Positions 17,769 to 26,652 of a stretch of 64,000 nt of DNA are shown in pieces (positions within the stretch are counted from its first letter, which is position 1; the number at the start of each line of letters is the position of its first letter). This stretch comes from Chryseobacterium indicum (GTDB taxonomy: Bacteria > Bacteroidota > Bacteroidia > Flavobacteriales > Weeksellaceae), in the NCBI RefSeq assembly GCF_021504595.1, contig NZ_JACSGT010000001.1, positions 1,674,001 through 1,738,000 of the forward strand, written 5' to 3'. The position numbers and the translations under genes were made by a program. Under the pieces are notes generated by a model, which made no database searches, had not been told where the DNA came from, and saw nothing but the letters and a program-made list of their open reading frames with translations.

Positions 17769-18257
17769 ATGAAAATCAATCATCTTACATCTGCGGAAGA
17801 AAATTTAATGAAGCTGTTCTGGAAGCTGGAATCGTTTTATTTAAAAGATATTATGGAACAGCATCCTGAGCCTAAACCCCATCAGAACACCGTTTCCACT
17901 TACCTTAAAATATTAGTTGAAAAAGGATACCTTTCTACAGAGAAAGAAGGAAGAATCTTTAAATATACCGCAATTGTACCACTGGAAGAATACCGCAAAT
18001 TTTTATTGAGAGAACTTTCGCATAATTTTTTTGATAATTCGGGCAGGGAGATTTTAAATCTTTTGCTTCACGAAAATTTAATTTCTCAGGAAACTTTAAA
18101 AGAGTTCAATCCTTCCGCTGAGACCAAACCTTTAAAAGTAAAAGAAGAGTTTGAATATGCCAATGAAATTTTAAATCCTAAAAAGGACAAAAAGAAAGGC
18201 AAGGAAAAGGAAAAAGACAAAGAGAAGAAAAAGAAAAAAAAGAAGGAAAAAGAATAA
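17769..18257 (+). CDS. BlaI/MecI/CopY-type repressor with a charged C-terminal tail
   Basis: 162 residues from the ATG eight bases after the previous stop; the longer in-frame reading would run through the upstream gene and lacks support. A winged helix occupies about residues 1-75 (LTSAEENLMKLFWKL, HQNTVSTYLKILVEKGYLS), the family's DNA-binding domain, followed by the dimerising helices. The last about 40 residues are almost only Lys, Glu and Asp, unusual for this family. No BlaR1/MecR-type sensor protease lies nearby. Confidence 0.85.
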   Translation: MKINHLTSAEENLMKLFWKLESFYLKDIMEQHPEPKPHQNTVSTYLKILVEKGYLSTEKEGRIFKYTAIVPLEEYRKFLLRELSHNFFDNSGREILNLLLHENLISQETLKEFNPSAETKPLKVKEEFEYANEILNPKKDKKKGKEKEKDKEKKKKKKKEKE

Positions 18258-18282
18258 TTTCCTTAAAAAATTTCACAAAAAA

Positions 18283-18304
18283 AGCGGTTCCTTAAAGAAC
18301 CGCT
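18283..18304. terminator. Bidirectional terminator between convergent genes
   Basis: AGCGGTTC / GAACCGCT stem with a 6-base loop; A-run on the left and T-run on the right suit both the repressor gene and the RRM gene. Confidence 0.8.
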
Positions 18305-18311
18305 ATATTTT

Positions 18312-18716
18312 TTACCAACGTTTTCCACCGCCGTTTCCGCCACGATCTCCTCCGCCGTAGCCACCGCCACCGCTTCTGTTACCGCCGCCGTAGCCACCGC
18401 CACCTCTGTTGTTACCTCCGTAACCTCCGCCTCTGTTACCTCCACCGTTGTTGCTGAAAGTTCTTCTTGGCTTCTCTTCTCTTGGCTTAGCTTCTGAAAC
18501 ATTAAGAGTTTTTCCGTTGAAATCCTTCTGATTAAGAGCGTCAATAGCTTGTTGTCCTTCTGCGTCCTCCATTTCGATAAATCCGAAACCTCTGGAACGA
18601 CCAGTTTCTTTATCTGTAATAATTTTTACAGAAGAAACTTCTCCAAATTCTGAAAATAAATCCTGCAACTCATAATCTTTAGTTGCGTAGTTGATGTTTG
18701 AAACAAAAATGTTCAT
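18312..18716 (-). CDS. Glycine-rich RRM RNA-binding protein
   Basis: 134 residues. One RRM domain (about 1-78) with RNP2 IFVSNI and RNP1 RGFGFIEM at 42-49, then an Arg/Gly/Tyr-rich tail (NRGGGYGGNNRGGGGYGG repeats) ending in KRW. Single-RRM glycine-rich proteins in bacteria are often cold-induced and bind RNA non-specifically or as chaperones. Monocistronic. Confidence 0.93.
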   Translation of the reverse strand: MNIFVSNINYATKDYELQDLFSEFGEVSSVKIITDKETGRSRGFGFIEMEDAEGQQAIDALNQKDFNGKTLNVSEAKPREEKPRRTFSNNGGGNRGGGYGGNNRGGGGYGGGNRSGGGGYGGGDRGGNGGGKRW

Positions 18717-19039
18717 CTTGATTAATAAAATTAAAATAAGTTAAAAATGATTTGGTTTATAAAAGAAAAACAACATAAAGAATGAACAAATATTGATTCC
18801 AGATATAATACGGGTGCAAGATACGATTATTAATTTCATATCAAAGCTTTTTTTGAAATTATTTTAATAAAATTTTCAATTAAAATATTATTTCGTTAAA
18901 AAGTATTAATTCATCATGAAATATTTATGAATAATCATTAAAGAGAACAACATTAATAAAATTATTGTAAATTGTGATGTATCCATTATAAATAAGTGAA
19001 ATTCCTGATGCCTGAAAACAGCCATTTTTAACTGACAAA
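18717..19039. other. Intergenic DNA, no gene seen
   Basis: A 323-base, very AT-rich gap between divergent genes. It must contain the promoter and probably a long leader for the RRM gene; no convincing TAnnTTTG element, terminator or repeat was recognised. Confidence 0.5.
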
Positions 19040-19459
19040 ATGAATATGAAACAGCATACAACCAATTACAAGAACACCTTCATTGAAGTTGCAGAAGACA
19101 GCCTGATTTCTGAAGCAAAAATCCCTCCTGAGAAAAAAGAAAAAACAATGGCTAATCTTCAGTACGAAATAATACTGAAGAATCCTTACAAATACACGTC
19201 GGATGATATTATTTTTGAATGCTATTCCATTAAAAATGACATTACAGAGCGTGAAAAACCCGCAGAAAGACAAAACTTTTTCTCCAAAGGTCAGCCTTGT
19301 CTCAGATGTTCCCCGTTAGCCAAAACCTATGGTTTCGGTATCCATCACAATAACGAAGGAAAAGTCGCAGTCTATCCTTTAGAAAGTGAAGACTATCAAA
19401 AATTTTTAAAAGATGACGCTGTAACAAAAGTGAAAGCGATGCGTTCCAAAAGAAAATAA
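19040..19459 (+). CDS. DUF6157-like protein
   Basis: 139 residues, cytosolic, no signal or transmembrane segment. The pattern TTNYKNTFIEVAEDSL then PYKYTSDDIIFE and the Cys-containing GQPCLRCSPLAKTYGFGIH is that of a small conserved bacterial family of unknown function (DUF6157). The CxxC near residue 100 could bind metal. No operon partner; the acyl-CoA thioesterase gene begins after a promoter about 50 bases on. Confidence 0.7.
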   Translation: MNMKQHTTNYKNTFIEVAEDSLISEAKIPPEKKEKTMANLQYEIILKNPYKYTSDDIIFECYSIKNDITEREKPAERQNFFSKGQPCLRCSPLAKTYGFGIHHNNEGKVAVYPLESEDYQKFLKDDAVTKVKAMRSKRK

Positions 19460-19504
19460 TTGAGAATATAAATATCTTTCTTCGGAATCCTGAATGCAAA
19501 TCTT

Positions 19505-19535
19505 TTGAAAAAGCCGGTTTTAAAAGCTAAATTTG
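19505..19535 (+). promoter_or_regulatory. Promoter of the thioesterase/HMA-AraC unit
   Basis: TTG at the left end and TAAATTTG at the right end, 20 bases apart, match the Bacteroidetes -33/-7 consensus. The element contains an alternative TTG start of the next gene and so favours the ATG at 19554. Confidence 0.6.
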
Positions 19536-19553
19536 TGCAGTAAAATTTCAGCT

Positions 19554-19955
19554 ATGAACTACCACACAAGAAAATGGGTAAAACCCGAAGATCTTAATCC
19601 CAATCAGTCTCTTTTCGGAGGAAGACTGCTGCAGTGGATCGATGAAGAAGCTGCATTATATGCTGTTATTCAGCTCGAAAACAAAAAAGTAGTTACCAAA
19701 TTCATCTCAGAAATCAACTTTGTAAGTTCTGCCAAACAAGGCGACATTATCGAAATCGGCATCGAAGTTTCTGCGTTTGGTTCCACATCTCTTACTTTAA
19801 GATGTGATGTCCGAAATAAAATGACGCATCAGACAATTATCACGGTAGATAAAATCGTTATGGTAAATCTCGACGAAAACGGAAATCCTGCCCCGCACGG
19901 AAAAACAAAAGTTGAATTTGTGAAAGACAGATTGAACAACCCAAGCTCCTTATGA
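19554..19955 (+). CDS. Acyl-CoA thioesterase, hotdog fold (YciA-like)
   Basis: 133 residues. A single hotdog domain with the acyl-CoA hydrolase pattern NPNQSLFGGRLLQWIDE and FISEINFVSSAKQGDIIEIG, as in YciA-type enzymes that hydrolyse fatty acyl-CoA. The stop overlaps the start of the downstream regulator gene (ATGA), giving coupled translation, although a functional link between thioester hydrolysis and the metal regulator is not obvious. Confidence 0.85.
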   Translation: MNYHTRKWVKPEDLNPNQSLFGGRLLQWIDEEAALYAVIQLENKKVVTKFISEINFVSSAKQGDIIEIGIEVSAFGSTSLTLRCDVRNKMTHQTIITVDKIVMVNLDENGNPAPHGKTKVEFVKDRLNNPSSL

Positions 19956-20512
19956 AGATTTTCATAAAAAATATGGTCTGCGGAAGATGTATTGCTGCTG
20001 TGGAATCGATTTTTACAGAGATGAATATCTCTTTGAAATCCATTGCACTCGGAGAAGCGGAAACACAGCAAGATATTTCCGGTCATGATCTGGAGAAACT
20101 TGAGGAACTTCTTCAGAAAACAGGTTTTGAAAGAATAAAAGACTCTTCGCATCAGTTAATTGAGAAAATTAAAAATTTAATTATTGTAAAAATCAGCGAA
20201 CTGGATATTGATGAAAATTTCCTTTTGTCTGAATTTTTGATCTCCAAACTGCATAAAGATTACAGCGTCCTTTCCAAAACTTTTTCTCACAACGAAAACA
20301 TCACGCTCGAACAGTTTTTCATCCTTCAGAAAATCGAAAAAGTAAAGGAACTTCTTCTCTATAACGAATTTACGCTGACCGAAATTTCCGGAAAACTGGG
20401 GTATAAAAGTGTTCAGCATTTATCATCTCAATTCAGAAACAGTACAGGCTTCACTCCTACTGAGTTCAAAAAATTAAAAGTCCATAACAGAAAACCGCTG
20501 GACCAGATTTAA
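19952..20512 (+). CDS. HMA-like domain fused to AraC helix-turn-helix regulator
   Basis: 186 residues. The N-terminus KIFIKNMVCGRCIAAVE has the MxCxxC metal-binding loop of heavy-metal-associated domains (C10, C13) and about 65 residues of HMA-like length. A helical linker leads to an AraC-type double helix-turn-helix (about 120-178: LTEISGKLGYKSVQHLSSQF, FTPTEFKK). The gene lies 179 bases upstream of the copper ATPase. A direct soft-metal (probably Cu+) sensing transcription regulator of copA is inferred from the architecture and position. Confidence 0.85.
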   Translation: MKIFIKNMVCGRCIAAVESIFTEMNISLKSIALGEAETQQDISGHDLEKLEELLQKTGFERIKDSSHQLIEKIKNLIIVKISELDIDENFLLSEFLISKLHKDYSVLSKTFSHNENITLEQFFILQKIEKVKELLLYNEFTLTEISGKLGYKSVQHLSSQFRNSTGFTPTEFKKLKVHNRKPLDQI

Positions 20513-20691
20513 GTTGGAGGGTTTGAGAATTAGAGAGTTTTTTGGGGTTTAAAATCGTGTGGATTCTCACTTCTACACTAAAACTCTAATACACTCTAAC
20601 CCAAGCAACAGAATTCTGTAAACATTATCCTTAAAATTATAACAGGCTTCCGATTGCTTTTTGGAAATTTGTATCATAAATCAGAAGGATC

Positions 20692-23532
20692 ATGCAAAAA
20701 CAATATACAATTCATGGAATGACCTGTTCCGGATGCCAGAAAAAAATTTCTGATAAACTGAACAGTTTAGAAAATATAAAAGCTGATATAAATCTCGAAA
20801 ATAATACAGCAACCATTATCTCCGACAAAGAATTTGAAATCAATACTTTAAATAAAGCACTCGAAGAAATCGGCAACTACAAACTGGAAGATCCGGACAA
20901 TCCTGAAAAAACCTTCATTAAACCACAGGACAGAGTTTCTCCGTCTTCGGTTTACTATTGCCCAATGGAATGTGAAGGTGATAAAGTTTATTTTCAACAG
21001 GGAAAAAGATGTCCTGTCTGCAATATGTATCTGGTTCCTATTGAGGAAAAGCACGCAAAAGATCCGAATTTTAAACCTGCTTATTCCCAAACAAATCTAC
21101 CTGAAAATTTCAAAGACAATATCGGAAAATATTATTGTCCGATGTTCTGCGAAAGCGATAAAACTTATTCTGAAAAAGGAGATTGTCCAGTCTGCAATAT
21201 GCATCTCGAAGAAATTACAGAAGACTTGGTAAAGAGTTCAGCCACTCATTCGCACCATCATGTCCACGATCATTCCCATCATCATGAAGCACCGAAAGTA
21301 ACCGATGCAATGGCAGGAAAATACTATTGTCCAATGTATTGTGAAGGCGATAAAGTCTACGACAGCAATGTCGGGTGTCCCGTTTGCGGAATGGATCTCG
21401 TAAAATATCCTGAGAAAAAAGCGGCAAAATACACCTGTCCGATGCATCCTGAAATCATTCGTAACGAACCGGGAGACTGCCCGATCTGCGGAATGGATCT
21501 CGTAAGAATGCCCGATAAAAACGAAAAAGAAGATGAAACCTACAATGTCTTAAAAAAGAAATTCATCATTTCACTGGCTTTTACCATTCCTGTTTTTATA
21601 CTTTCGATGGGCGGAATGTTTTTTGATTTTCCTTTTTCCCATCAAATTCAGGGAATTTTTGAGTTGATTTTAACACTTCCTGTCGTTTTTTATTCAGGAT
21701 GGTTTTTAATGAAAAGAGGATTTGTTTCTTTCAAGACAGGGAACTTAAATATGTTTAGTTTAATTGTTTTAGGCGTTGCAGCCGCATTTATTTTCAGCAT
21801 TGTCGCTTTGATTTTCCCTGATATCATTCCGCATGAAATTCGTGGCAGTCATCATGAAACTCCATTATATTTCGAAGCGGTCTGTGTTATTTTAACACTG
21901 GTTATTTTGGGACAGCTAATGGAAGCTGCGGCGCACAAAAAAACAGGAAATGCCATCCGTGAACTGATGAACTTGTCTCCCGATGAAGCCAATCTTATCG
22001 TTAATGGAGAAGAGAAAAAAGTACTGCTTTCACAGGTTAAAATCGGTGATTTATTAAAAGTAAAACCCGGTGAGAAAATTCCGGTAGACGGAAAAATAAC
22101 GGAAGGAAATTCTGTAGTTAATGAAAGTATGATTACCGGAGAGCCGATTCCTGTTGAGAAAAATGTTCATGATAAAGTTTCTTCCGGAACCATCAACGGA
22201 AACCAAGTTTTCATCATGAAAGCGGAAAAAGTTGGTGATGAAACCCTCCTTTCCCAAATTATTAAAATGGTTAACGAAGCGAGCCGAAGCAAAGCCCCGA
22301 TCCAGAAACTCACGGATAAAGTTTCTAAAATATTTGTTCCGACAGTAATTTTCATTGCGGTTTTAACGTTTGTTTTATGGCAGATTTTCGGTCCGGAAGG
22401 TCAGAAAACCCTCTTTGCTTTTGTGAATGCAGTGGCAGTTTTAATTGTAGCCTGTCCCTGTGCTTTAGGTTTGGCAACACCGATGTCTCTGATGGTAGGA
22501 ATCGGGAAAGGCGCAAAAAACGGAATCTTAATTAAAAATGCTGAAGCTCTTGAACAGATGAATAAGATAAATGTGCTGATTACCGATAAAACAGGAACTT
22601 TAACAGAAGGAAAACCATCCGTAGAACATATTGAAACAATCAACAATGATCAAAATTCAATTCTGAAAATAGCCTATTCATTAAATCAGAATTCGGAACA
22701 TCCGCTTTCAAATGCCGTGATTAAAAAGGCAAAAGCTGAAAATATAATTCCTGAAAAAGTAGAACAATTTGAAAATATTTCCGGAAAAGGAATCAAAGGA
22801 AACATCAACGGAAAAACAATTTTCCTTGGAAACGAAGGTCTTTTAACCTCACATCAGATTTTTATTCCTCAAAATATAAAACAAAATGCGAAAGAAATCC
22901 AGGCGAAAGCACATACCATTTCTTATGTCGCTCAGGAAAACGAAGTTTTAGGATTCATCAGTTTTACCGATAAAATTAAAGAAAGTTCTAAAAAAGCGGC
23001 TCAGCAGTTATTGAGTGAGGGAATTGACATTATCATGATGACCGGAGACAACGAAAACACGGCAAAAGCCGTTGCGGAAGAATTGGGTATCCGACATTTT
23101 AAAGCAAACTGTCTTCCTGAAGATAAATTAAATGAAGTAAAAAAACTTCAGAAACAAGGGAAAATTGTCGCGATGACCGGCGACGGAATCAACGACTCTC
23201 CTGCTTTAGCTCAGGCAAACATCGGAATTGCGATGGGAACAGGAACCGATGTTGCCATAGAAAGTGCAGAAATTACTTTGCTTAAAGGTGATATTTTAGG
23301 CGTTGCAAGAGCAAAGCTGTTAAGTGAAAAACTACTGAAAAACATTAAAGAGAATCTGTTTTTCGCTTTTATATACAATGTTTTGGGCGTTCCCGTTGCG
23401 GCAGGATTATTGTATCCGTTTTTTGGAATCCTGTTATCTCCGATGATTGCAGCCGCAGCGATGAGTTTTAGTTCTCTTTCAGTTATTCTGAACTCTCTGC
23501 GACTGAATTCGGTGGATCTGGATATTGAATAA
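20692..23532 (+). CDS. copA: Copper-exporting P1B-type ATPase with extended metal-binding N-terminus
   Basis: 946 residues, long for the family. N-terminal HMA domain with GMTCSGC (C12, C15); four Cys-rich heavy-metal-binding repeats at about 89-112, 148-171, 211-236 and 248-272 (CPM..C..CPxCxM pattern, the last CPMHPE..CPICGM); a His cluster at 186-198. Then the P-type core: CPC at 588-590 in the sixth helix, phosphorylation site D632-KTGT, and [14 protein letters not shown] and the HMA domain indicate Cu+ (or Ag+) export to the periplasm. Probably regulated by the HMA-AraC protein encoded upstream. Confidence 0.93.
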   Translation: MQKQYTIHGMTCSGCQKKISDKLNSLENIKADINLENNTATIISDKEFEINTLNKALEEIGNYKLEDPDNPEKTFIKPQDRVSPSSVYYCPMECEGDKVYFQQGKRCPVCNMYLVPIEEKHAKDPNFKPAYSQTNLPENFKDNIGKYYCPMFCESDKTYSEKGDCPVCNMHLEEITEDLVKSSATHSHHHVHDHSHHHEAPKVTDAMAGKYYCPMYCEGDKVYDSNVGCPVCGMDLVKYPEKKAAKYTCPMHPEIIRNEPGDCPICGMDLVRMPDKNEKEDETYNVLKKKFIISLAFTIPVFILSMGGMFFDFPFSHQIQGIFELILTLPVVFYSGWFLMKRGFVSFKTGNLNMFSLIVLGVAAAFIFSIVALIFPDIIPHEIRGSHHETPLYFEAVCVILTLVILGQLMEAAAHKKTGNAIRELMNLSPDEANLIVNGEEKKVLLSQVKIGDLLKVKPGEKIPVDGKITEGNSVVNESMITGEPIPVEKNVHDKVSSGTINGNQVFIMKAEKVGDETLLSQIIKMVNEASRSKAPIQKLTDKVSKIFVPTVIFIAVLTFVLWQIFGPEGQKTLFAFVNAVAVLIVACPCALGLATPMSLMVGIGKGAKNGILIKNAEALEQMNKINVLITDKTGTLTEGKPSVEHIETINNDQNSILKIAYSLNQNSEHPLSNAVIKKAKAENIIPEKVEQFENISGKGIKGNINGKTIFLGNEGLLTSHQIFIPQNIKQNAKEIQAKAHTISYVAQENEVLGFISFTDKIKESSKKAAQQLLSEGIDIIMMTGDNENTAKAVAEELGIRHFKANCLPEDKLNEVKKLQKQGKIVAMTGDGINDSPALAQANIGIAMGTGTDVAIESAEITLLKGDILGVARAKLLSEKLLKNIKENLFFAFIYNVLGVPVAAGLLYPFFGILLSPMIAAAAMSFSSLSVILNSLRLNSVDLDIE

Positions 23533-23540
23533 ATTTTTCC

Positions 23541-23756
23541 CGCAGATTTGGAGACTAAAGTCACTGATTATCAATAAAAAAAACACTACAATAACTTTTA
23601 AAAATCTTTGATTTTTATTCTTTTGAGAGCTTTAAAAATTCTGATAATCGCTGTATGAATGTCTTTTGCAACTTTTGCGGTTAATTCTGAATTTGTTTAA
23701 AACAGGTTTATTAATAAACGTAAATAATAACAGTACAATTATCTCCCAAATCTGCG
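23541..23756. repeat. Intergenic element with inverted ends
   Basis: Ends CGCAGATTTGG-AGA and TCTCCCAAATCTGCG form an imperfect inverted repeat around about 190 bases. The interior (AAAAATCTTTGATTTTTATTCTTTTGA, split here by length: 27 bases, and TTTTGCGGTTAATTCTGAA) recurs near 46.8 kb and partly near 48.7 kb. A non-autonomous MITE-like element is possible. Confidence 0.6.
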
Positions 23757-23774
23757 AAAGCAAAAAGTAACAAT

Positions 23775-24503
23775 ATGAAAAAAGAAAATCTATACATCGG
23801 CTGTTCCGGATTTTACAATAACGATTGGAAGGGTTCATTGTATCCGGAAGATTCGAAAAGTAAAGACTTTCTAATCCTTTATTCAAAGGAGTTTAACTGT
23901 GTGGAAATTAATTCTACTTTTTACAGAAAACCTAGTGCAAAAACGCTGTTGAAATGGTATGACGAAACGTCCGGTAATTTTAAGTTTTTCATTAAAATTC
24001 CGAAAACCATTTCCCATGAAAAGCGACTGAAAGACTGTAAAGAAGAAATTGCGGAATTCTGTCATCATATTGAATCTCATCTGAAGGAAAAACTGTCCGG
24101 ATTTCTGTATCAGTTTCCTCCATCTTTTAAAAATACTCAGGAAAATATTGATTTAATTCTTAACAATCTTCATTTCAATTATCTGAATGTCATCGAATTT
24201 CGTCACGAATCTTGGTGGAATGAAGAAGTGTTTAGAATTTTGAAGCAAAACAAGGTCATTTTTTCAGGTGTCAGTTTCCCCGGAAGTTTGCCGGAAGATC
24301 TTATCATCAATAATCCTGAAATTTTATATTATCGGCTTCATGGAAAACCTGTGCTTTACAAATCTGAATACAGCAATGAATTTATTGAAAATTTAGCTGA
24401 AAAGATTAAAAATTCACAACATAAATCCTTTATCTTTTTCAATAATACGTGGGGAAATGCTGCTATTAAAAATTCACTGTATTTAAAGAAAATTCTAGAC
24501 TAA
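23775..24503 (+). CDS. DUF72 family protein
   Basis: 242 residues, complete. The family hallmarks are YIGCSGFYNNDWKGSLYP at the start, VEINSTFYRKPS and FKFFIKIPKTISHEKRL, then FEFRHESWW and YYRLHG later. DUF72 proteins have a TIM-barrel-like fold and unknown biochemical activity. Stands alone. Confidence 0.9.
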   Translation: MKKENLYIGCSGFYNNDWKGSLYPEDSKSKDFLILYSKEFNCVEINSTFYRKPSAKTLLKWYDETSGNFKFFIKIPKTISHEKRLKDCKEEIAEFCHHIESHLKEKLSGFLYQFPPSFKNTQENIDLILNNLHFNYLNVIEFRHESWWNEEVFRILKQNKVIFSGVSFPGSLPEDLIINNPEILYYRLHGKPVLYKSEYSNEFIENLAEKIKNSQHKSFIFFNNTWGNAAIKNSLYLKKILD

Positions 24504-24620
24504 AAATATTTTATTAAAATAAACTTAAAAAGTCAAAAATAAGTGAAATTTGGCGTAATTTTTGTTAAGAATAATTTGGAAAAATTAACAATTTTTAACA
24601 ACAAAATTCCATTAAATTTT

Positions 24621-25487
24621 ATGACAAAAACTTTTGCGGAAAAGTCTAGAAACAAGACTTTTCTCGGGATGTTTGCATTGGTGAGTGCAACTTCAATCTT
24701 ATTCAACAGCTGTAATCAAAAAAAAGACAAAAAAGAATCTGAAAAACTGATTCCGAAAGACCATCCCGTCGCAAAAATTGTCCCCAAACTTGATGATGAA
24801 AATGTTCCTTCAGATAAAAGAGTAATTTATCTGACCTTTGATGACGGTCCCAATCGGGGAACCGAAAATCTTCTTAAAATTTTACACAAAAGAAATATCT
24901 GCGCCACTGCATTTCTTGTAGGTAAACACGCTTACGGAAGCAAAAAGCAACAGGAAGATCTGGAACTGTTAAGAAAAGATCATTTAATAGAACTTGCGAA
25001 TCACAGTTTCACGCACGCGCACAACAAATACACCGATTTTTACAAAAATCCGGCGGGTGTTGTTGAAGATTTTAATGCGGCAAAAGACAGTCTGAAACTG
25101 TATGATAAAATCGCGAGAACTCCCGGAAGAAATATCTGGAGACTGAATAACATTACCGTAACCGACCTGAAAAGTTCAACGAAAGCCGCAGATAAGCTAA
25201 AACAGGCAGGTTACAAAGTAATCGGTTGGGATCTTGAGTGGAAGCCGACCAATAAAATGGCATTAAAGGGAAAACATGAAGAAATGCTGAAAAAAGTAGA
25301 CAGTATTTTCTTTAATGACCTTGAAAAAACTTCAAGACATCTGGTTTTTCTTACGCATGACCAATATTTAACCGATGCAGATTCCATAAATGAGCTCGAT
25401 CTTTTTATTGAAAAGCTCCAGAAAAGCAACCGTTTTGTTTTCAGAAAAATCTCAGAATATCCGAAGATTAATGAGGTTTTGAATTAA
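24621..25487 (+). CDS. Polysaccharide deacetylase (NodB-like) lipoprotein
   Basis: 288 residues from the ATG preceding a lipoprotein signal (LFNSC, Cys31); an in-frame ATG 26 codons upstream would bury that signal. NodB homology domain motif 1 TFDDGP with D74 and D75, motif 2 HSFTHAH with zinc ligands H128 and H132, and later IWRLNN where an RPP-like motif is usual. A zinc-dependent de-N-acetylase of chitooligosaccharide, peptidoglycan or exopolysaccharide, located at the envelope. Single gene. Confidence 0.88.
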   Translation: MTKTFAEKSRNKTFLGMFALVSATSILFNSCNQKKDKKESEKLIPKDHPVAKIVPKLDDENVPSDKRVIYLTFDDGPNRGTENLLKILHKRNICATAFLVGKHAYGSKKQQEDLELLRKDHLIELANHSFTHAHNKYTDFYKNPAGVVEDFNAAKDSLKLYDKIARTPGRNIWRLNNITVTDLKSSTKAADKLKQAGYKVIGWDLEWKPTNKMALKGKHEEMLKKVDSIFFNDLEKTSRHLVFLTHDQYLTDADSINELDLFIEKLQKSNRFVFRKISEYPKINEVLN

Positions 25488-25503
25488 ATTTAATCATCCT
25501 GGT

Positions 25504-25710
25504 CCGATAAACATTGAAACACAATTATAAGGTCGCTCCTCCGGAGCTTCCATTCTAAGAATAACTATTTTCTATGAACAGGTTGCTCCTAATGGAGCTG
25601 CATTTAATCCCATCGGGATTTACTGTTAGTAGAAAAAAGACACCATCAAAAAAAAGCTCCAGAGGAGCGAACTGTCGATTTGTGCGATAAACATTGAGAT
25701 CATAAATTTG
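25504..25710. repeat. GCTCC..GGAGC repeat cluster
   Basis: Three short dyads follow one another (GCTCCTCCGGAGC, GCTCCTAATGGAGC, GCTCCAGAGGAGC), bracketed by direct copies of CGATAAACATTGARA. No gene in this stretch. Similar GC-core dyads are common between genes of Chryseobacterium-like genomes. Confidence 0.6.
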
Positions 25711-25753
25711 TTTATACGTTTTATCGGACAATATTGAAATTTAATATATTGTA

Positions 25754-25838
25754 TGTCTGTCATTCTGATCGAAACGAAGTGGAGTGAAGAATCTTTAACA
25801 ATAAAACTTAGATTCTTCCTTCGTCAGAATGACAGACA
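25754..25838. repeat. TGTCATTC hairpin element, copy 1
   Basis: Fifteen-base perfect arms TGTCTGTCATTCTGA / TCAGAATGACAGACA, with inner dyad GAAGAATCT / AGATTCTTC. Same design as the hairpin near 32.1 kb and two near 59.7 kb. Confidence 0.75.
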
Positions 25839-25924
25839 TTCTATTTTAGACTCAAAAAAATCTCAAGTCTAAAAATTTCAATATTCATTAGCTTTTCCTC
25901 TTTAAAATTCGGAAATTTGCCATT

Positions 25925-26584
25925 ATGAGTATTCAGGAAAATTACAATCATATTAAAAGCCAGCTTCCTTCTGATGTACAGTTGGTTGCGGTTTCAAAAA
26001 CACATCCTGTTTCGGCGATTCAGGAAGTTTATGATTTGGGACAGAGAGTTTTTGGTGAAAATAAAGTGCAGGAAGTCACAGAAAAGTACCCTCTCCTTCC
26101 CAAAGATATTCAGTGGCATCTGATCGGGCATCTTCAGACAAATAAAGTAAAATATATTGCTGAATTTGTAGATACGATTCAAAGTGTAGATTCTGAAAAG
26201 CTGATCCGTGAGATCAATAAAGAAGCGGTAAAACACAACCGGATTATTAAAGTATTGCTTCAGGTGAAAATTGCAGAGGAAGAAAGTAAATTTGGACTCG
26301 ATATCAATGAGTCCAAAGATTTGTTTGAACAATACCTAAAAGGAGAATTTCAGAATGTTGAAATTACCGGATTGATGGGAATGGCAACTTTCACGGACGA
26401 TAAAGATCAGGTAAAAAAGGAATTTTTAAACCTGAAAAGTCTTTTTGATGAATTAAATCAATTAAAAAAGCTCGAAACATTATCAATGGGAATGAGTGAC
26501 GATTTTCCGATCGCCATTGAATGTGGTGCCAATTCCGTAAGAGTGGGATCTGCGATTTTCGGGAGAAGAGATTATTCTCAATAA
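25925..26584 (+). CDS. YggS/PLPBP-family pyridoxal phosphate homeostasis protein
   Basis: 219 residues. PLP lysine K25 in LVAVSKTHP, then FGENKVQEV and WHLIGHLQTNK, LMGMATF, and the closing SMGMSDDFPIAIECGANSVRVGSAIFG that binds the phosphate. Binds PLP as a single TIM-barrel without known enzyme activity and keeps free PLP in balance. Single gene with a short downstream gap to unknown genes. Confidence 0.95.
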   Translation: MSIQENYNHIKSQLPSDVQLVAVSKTHPVSAIQEVYDLGQRVFGENKVQEVTEKYPLLPKDIQWHLIGHLQTNKVKYIAEFVDTIQSVDSEKLIREINKEAVKHNRIIKVLLQVKIAEEESKFGLDINESKDLFEQYLKGEFQNVEITGLMGMATFTDDKDQVKKEFLNLKSLFDELNQLKKLETLSMGMSDDFPIAIECGANSVRVGSAIFGRRDYSQ

Positions 26585-26652
26585 ATATTTTAAAGCCATA
26601 TACTCTAGAGGAACTATTTTAAAATAATCCTAATTAAATAATAAACTAAACC

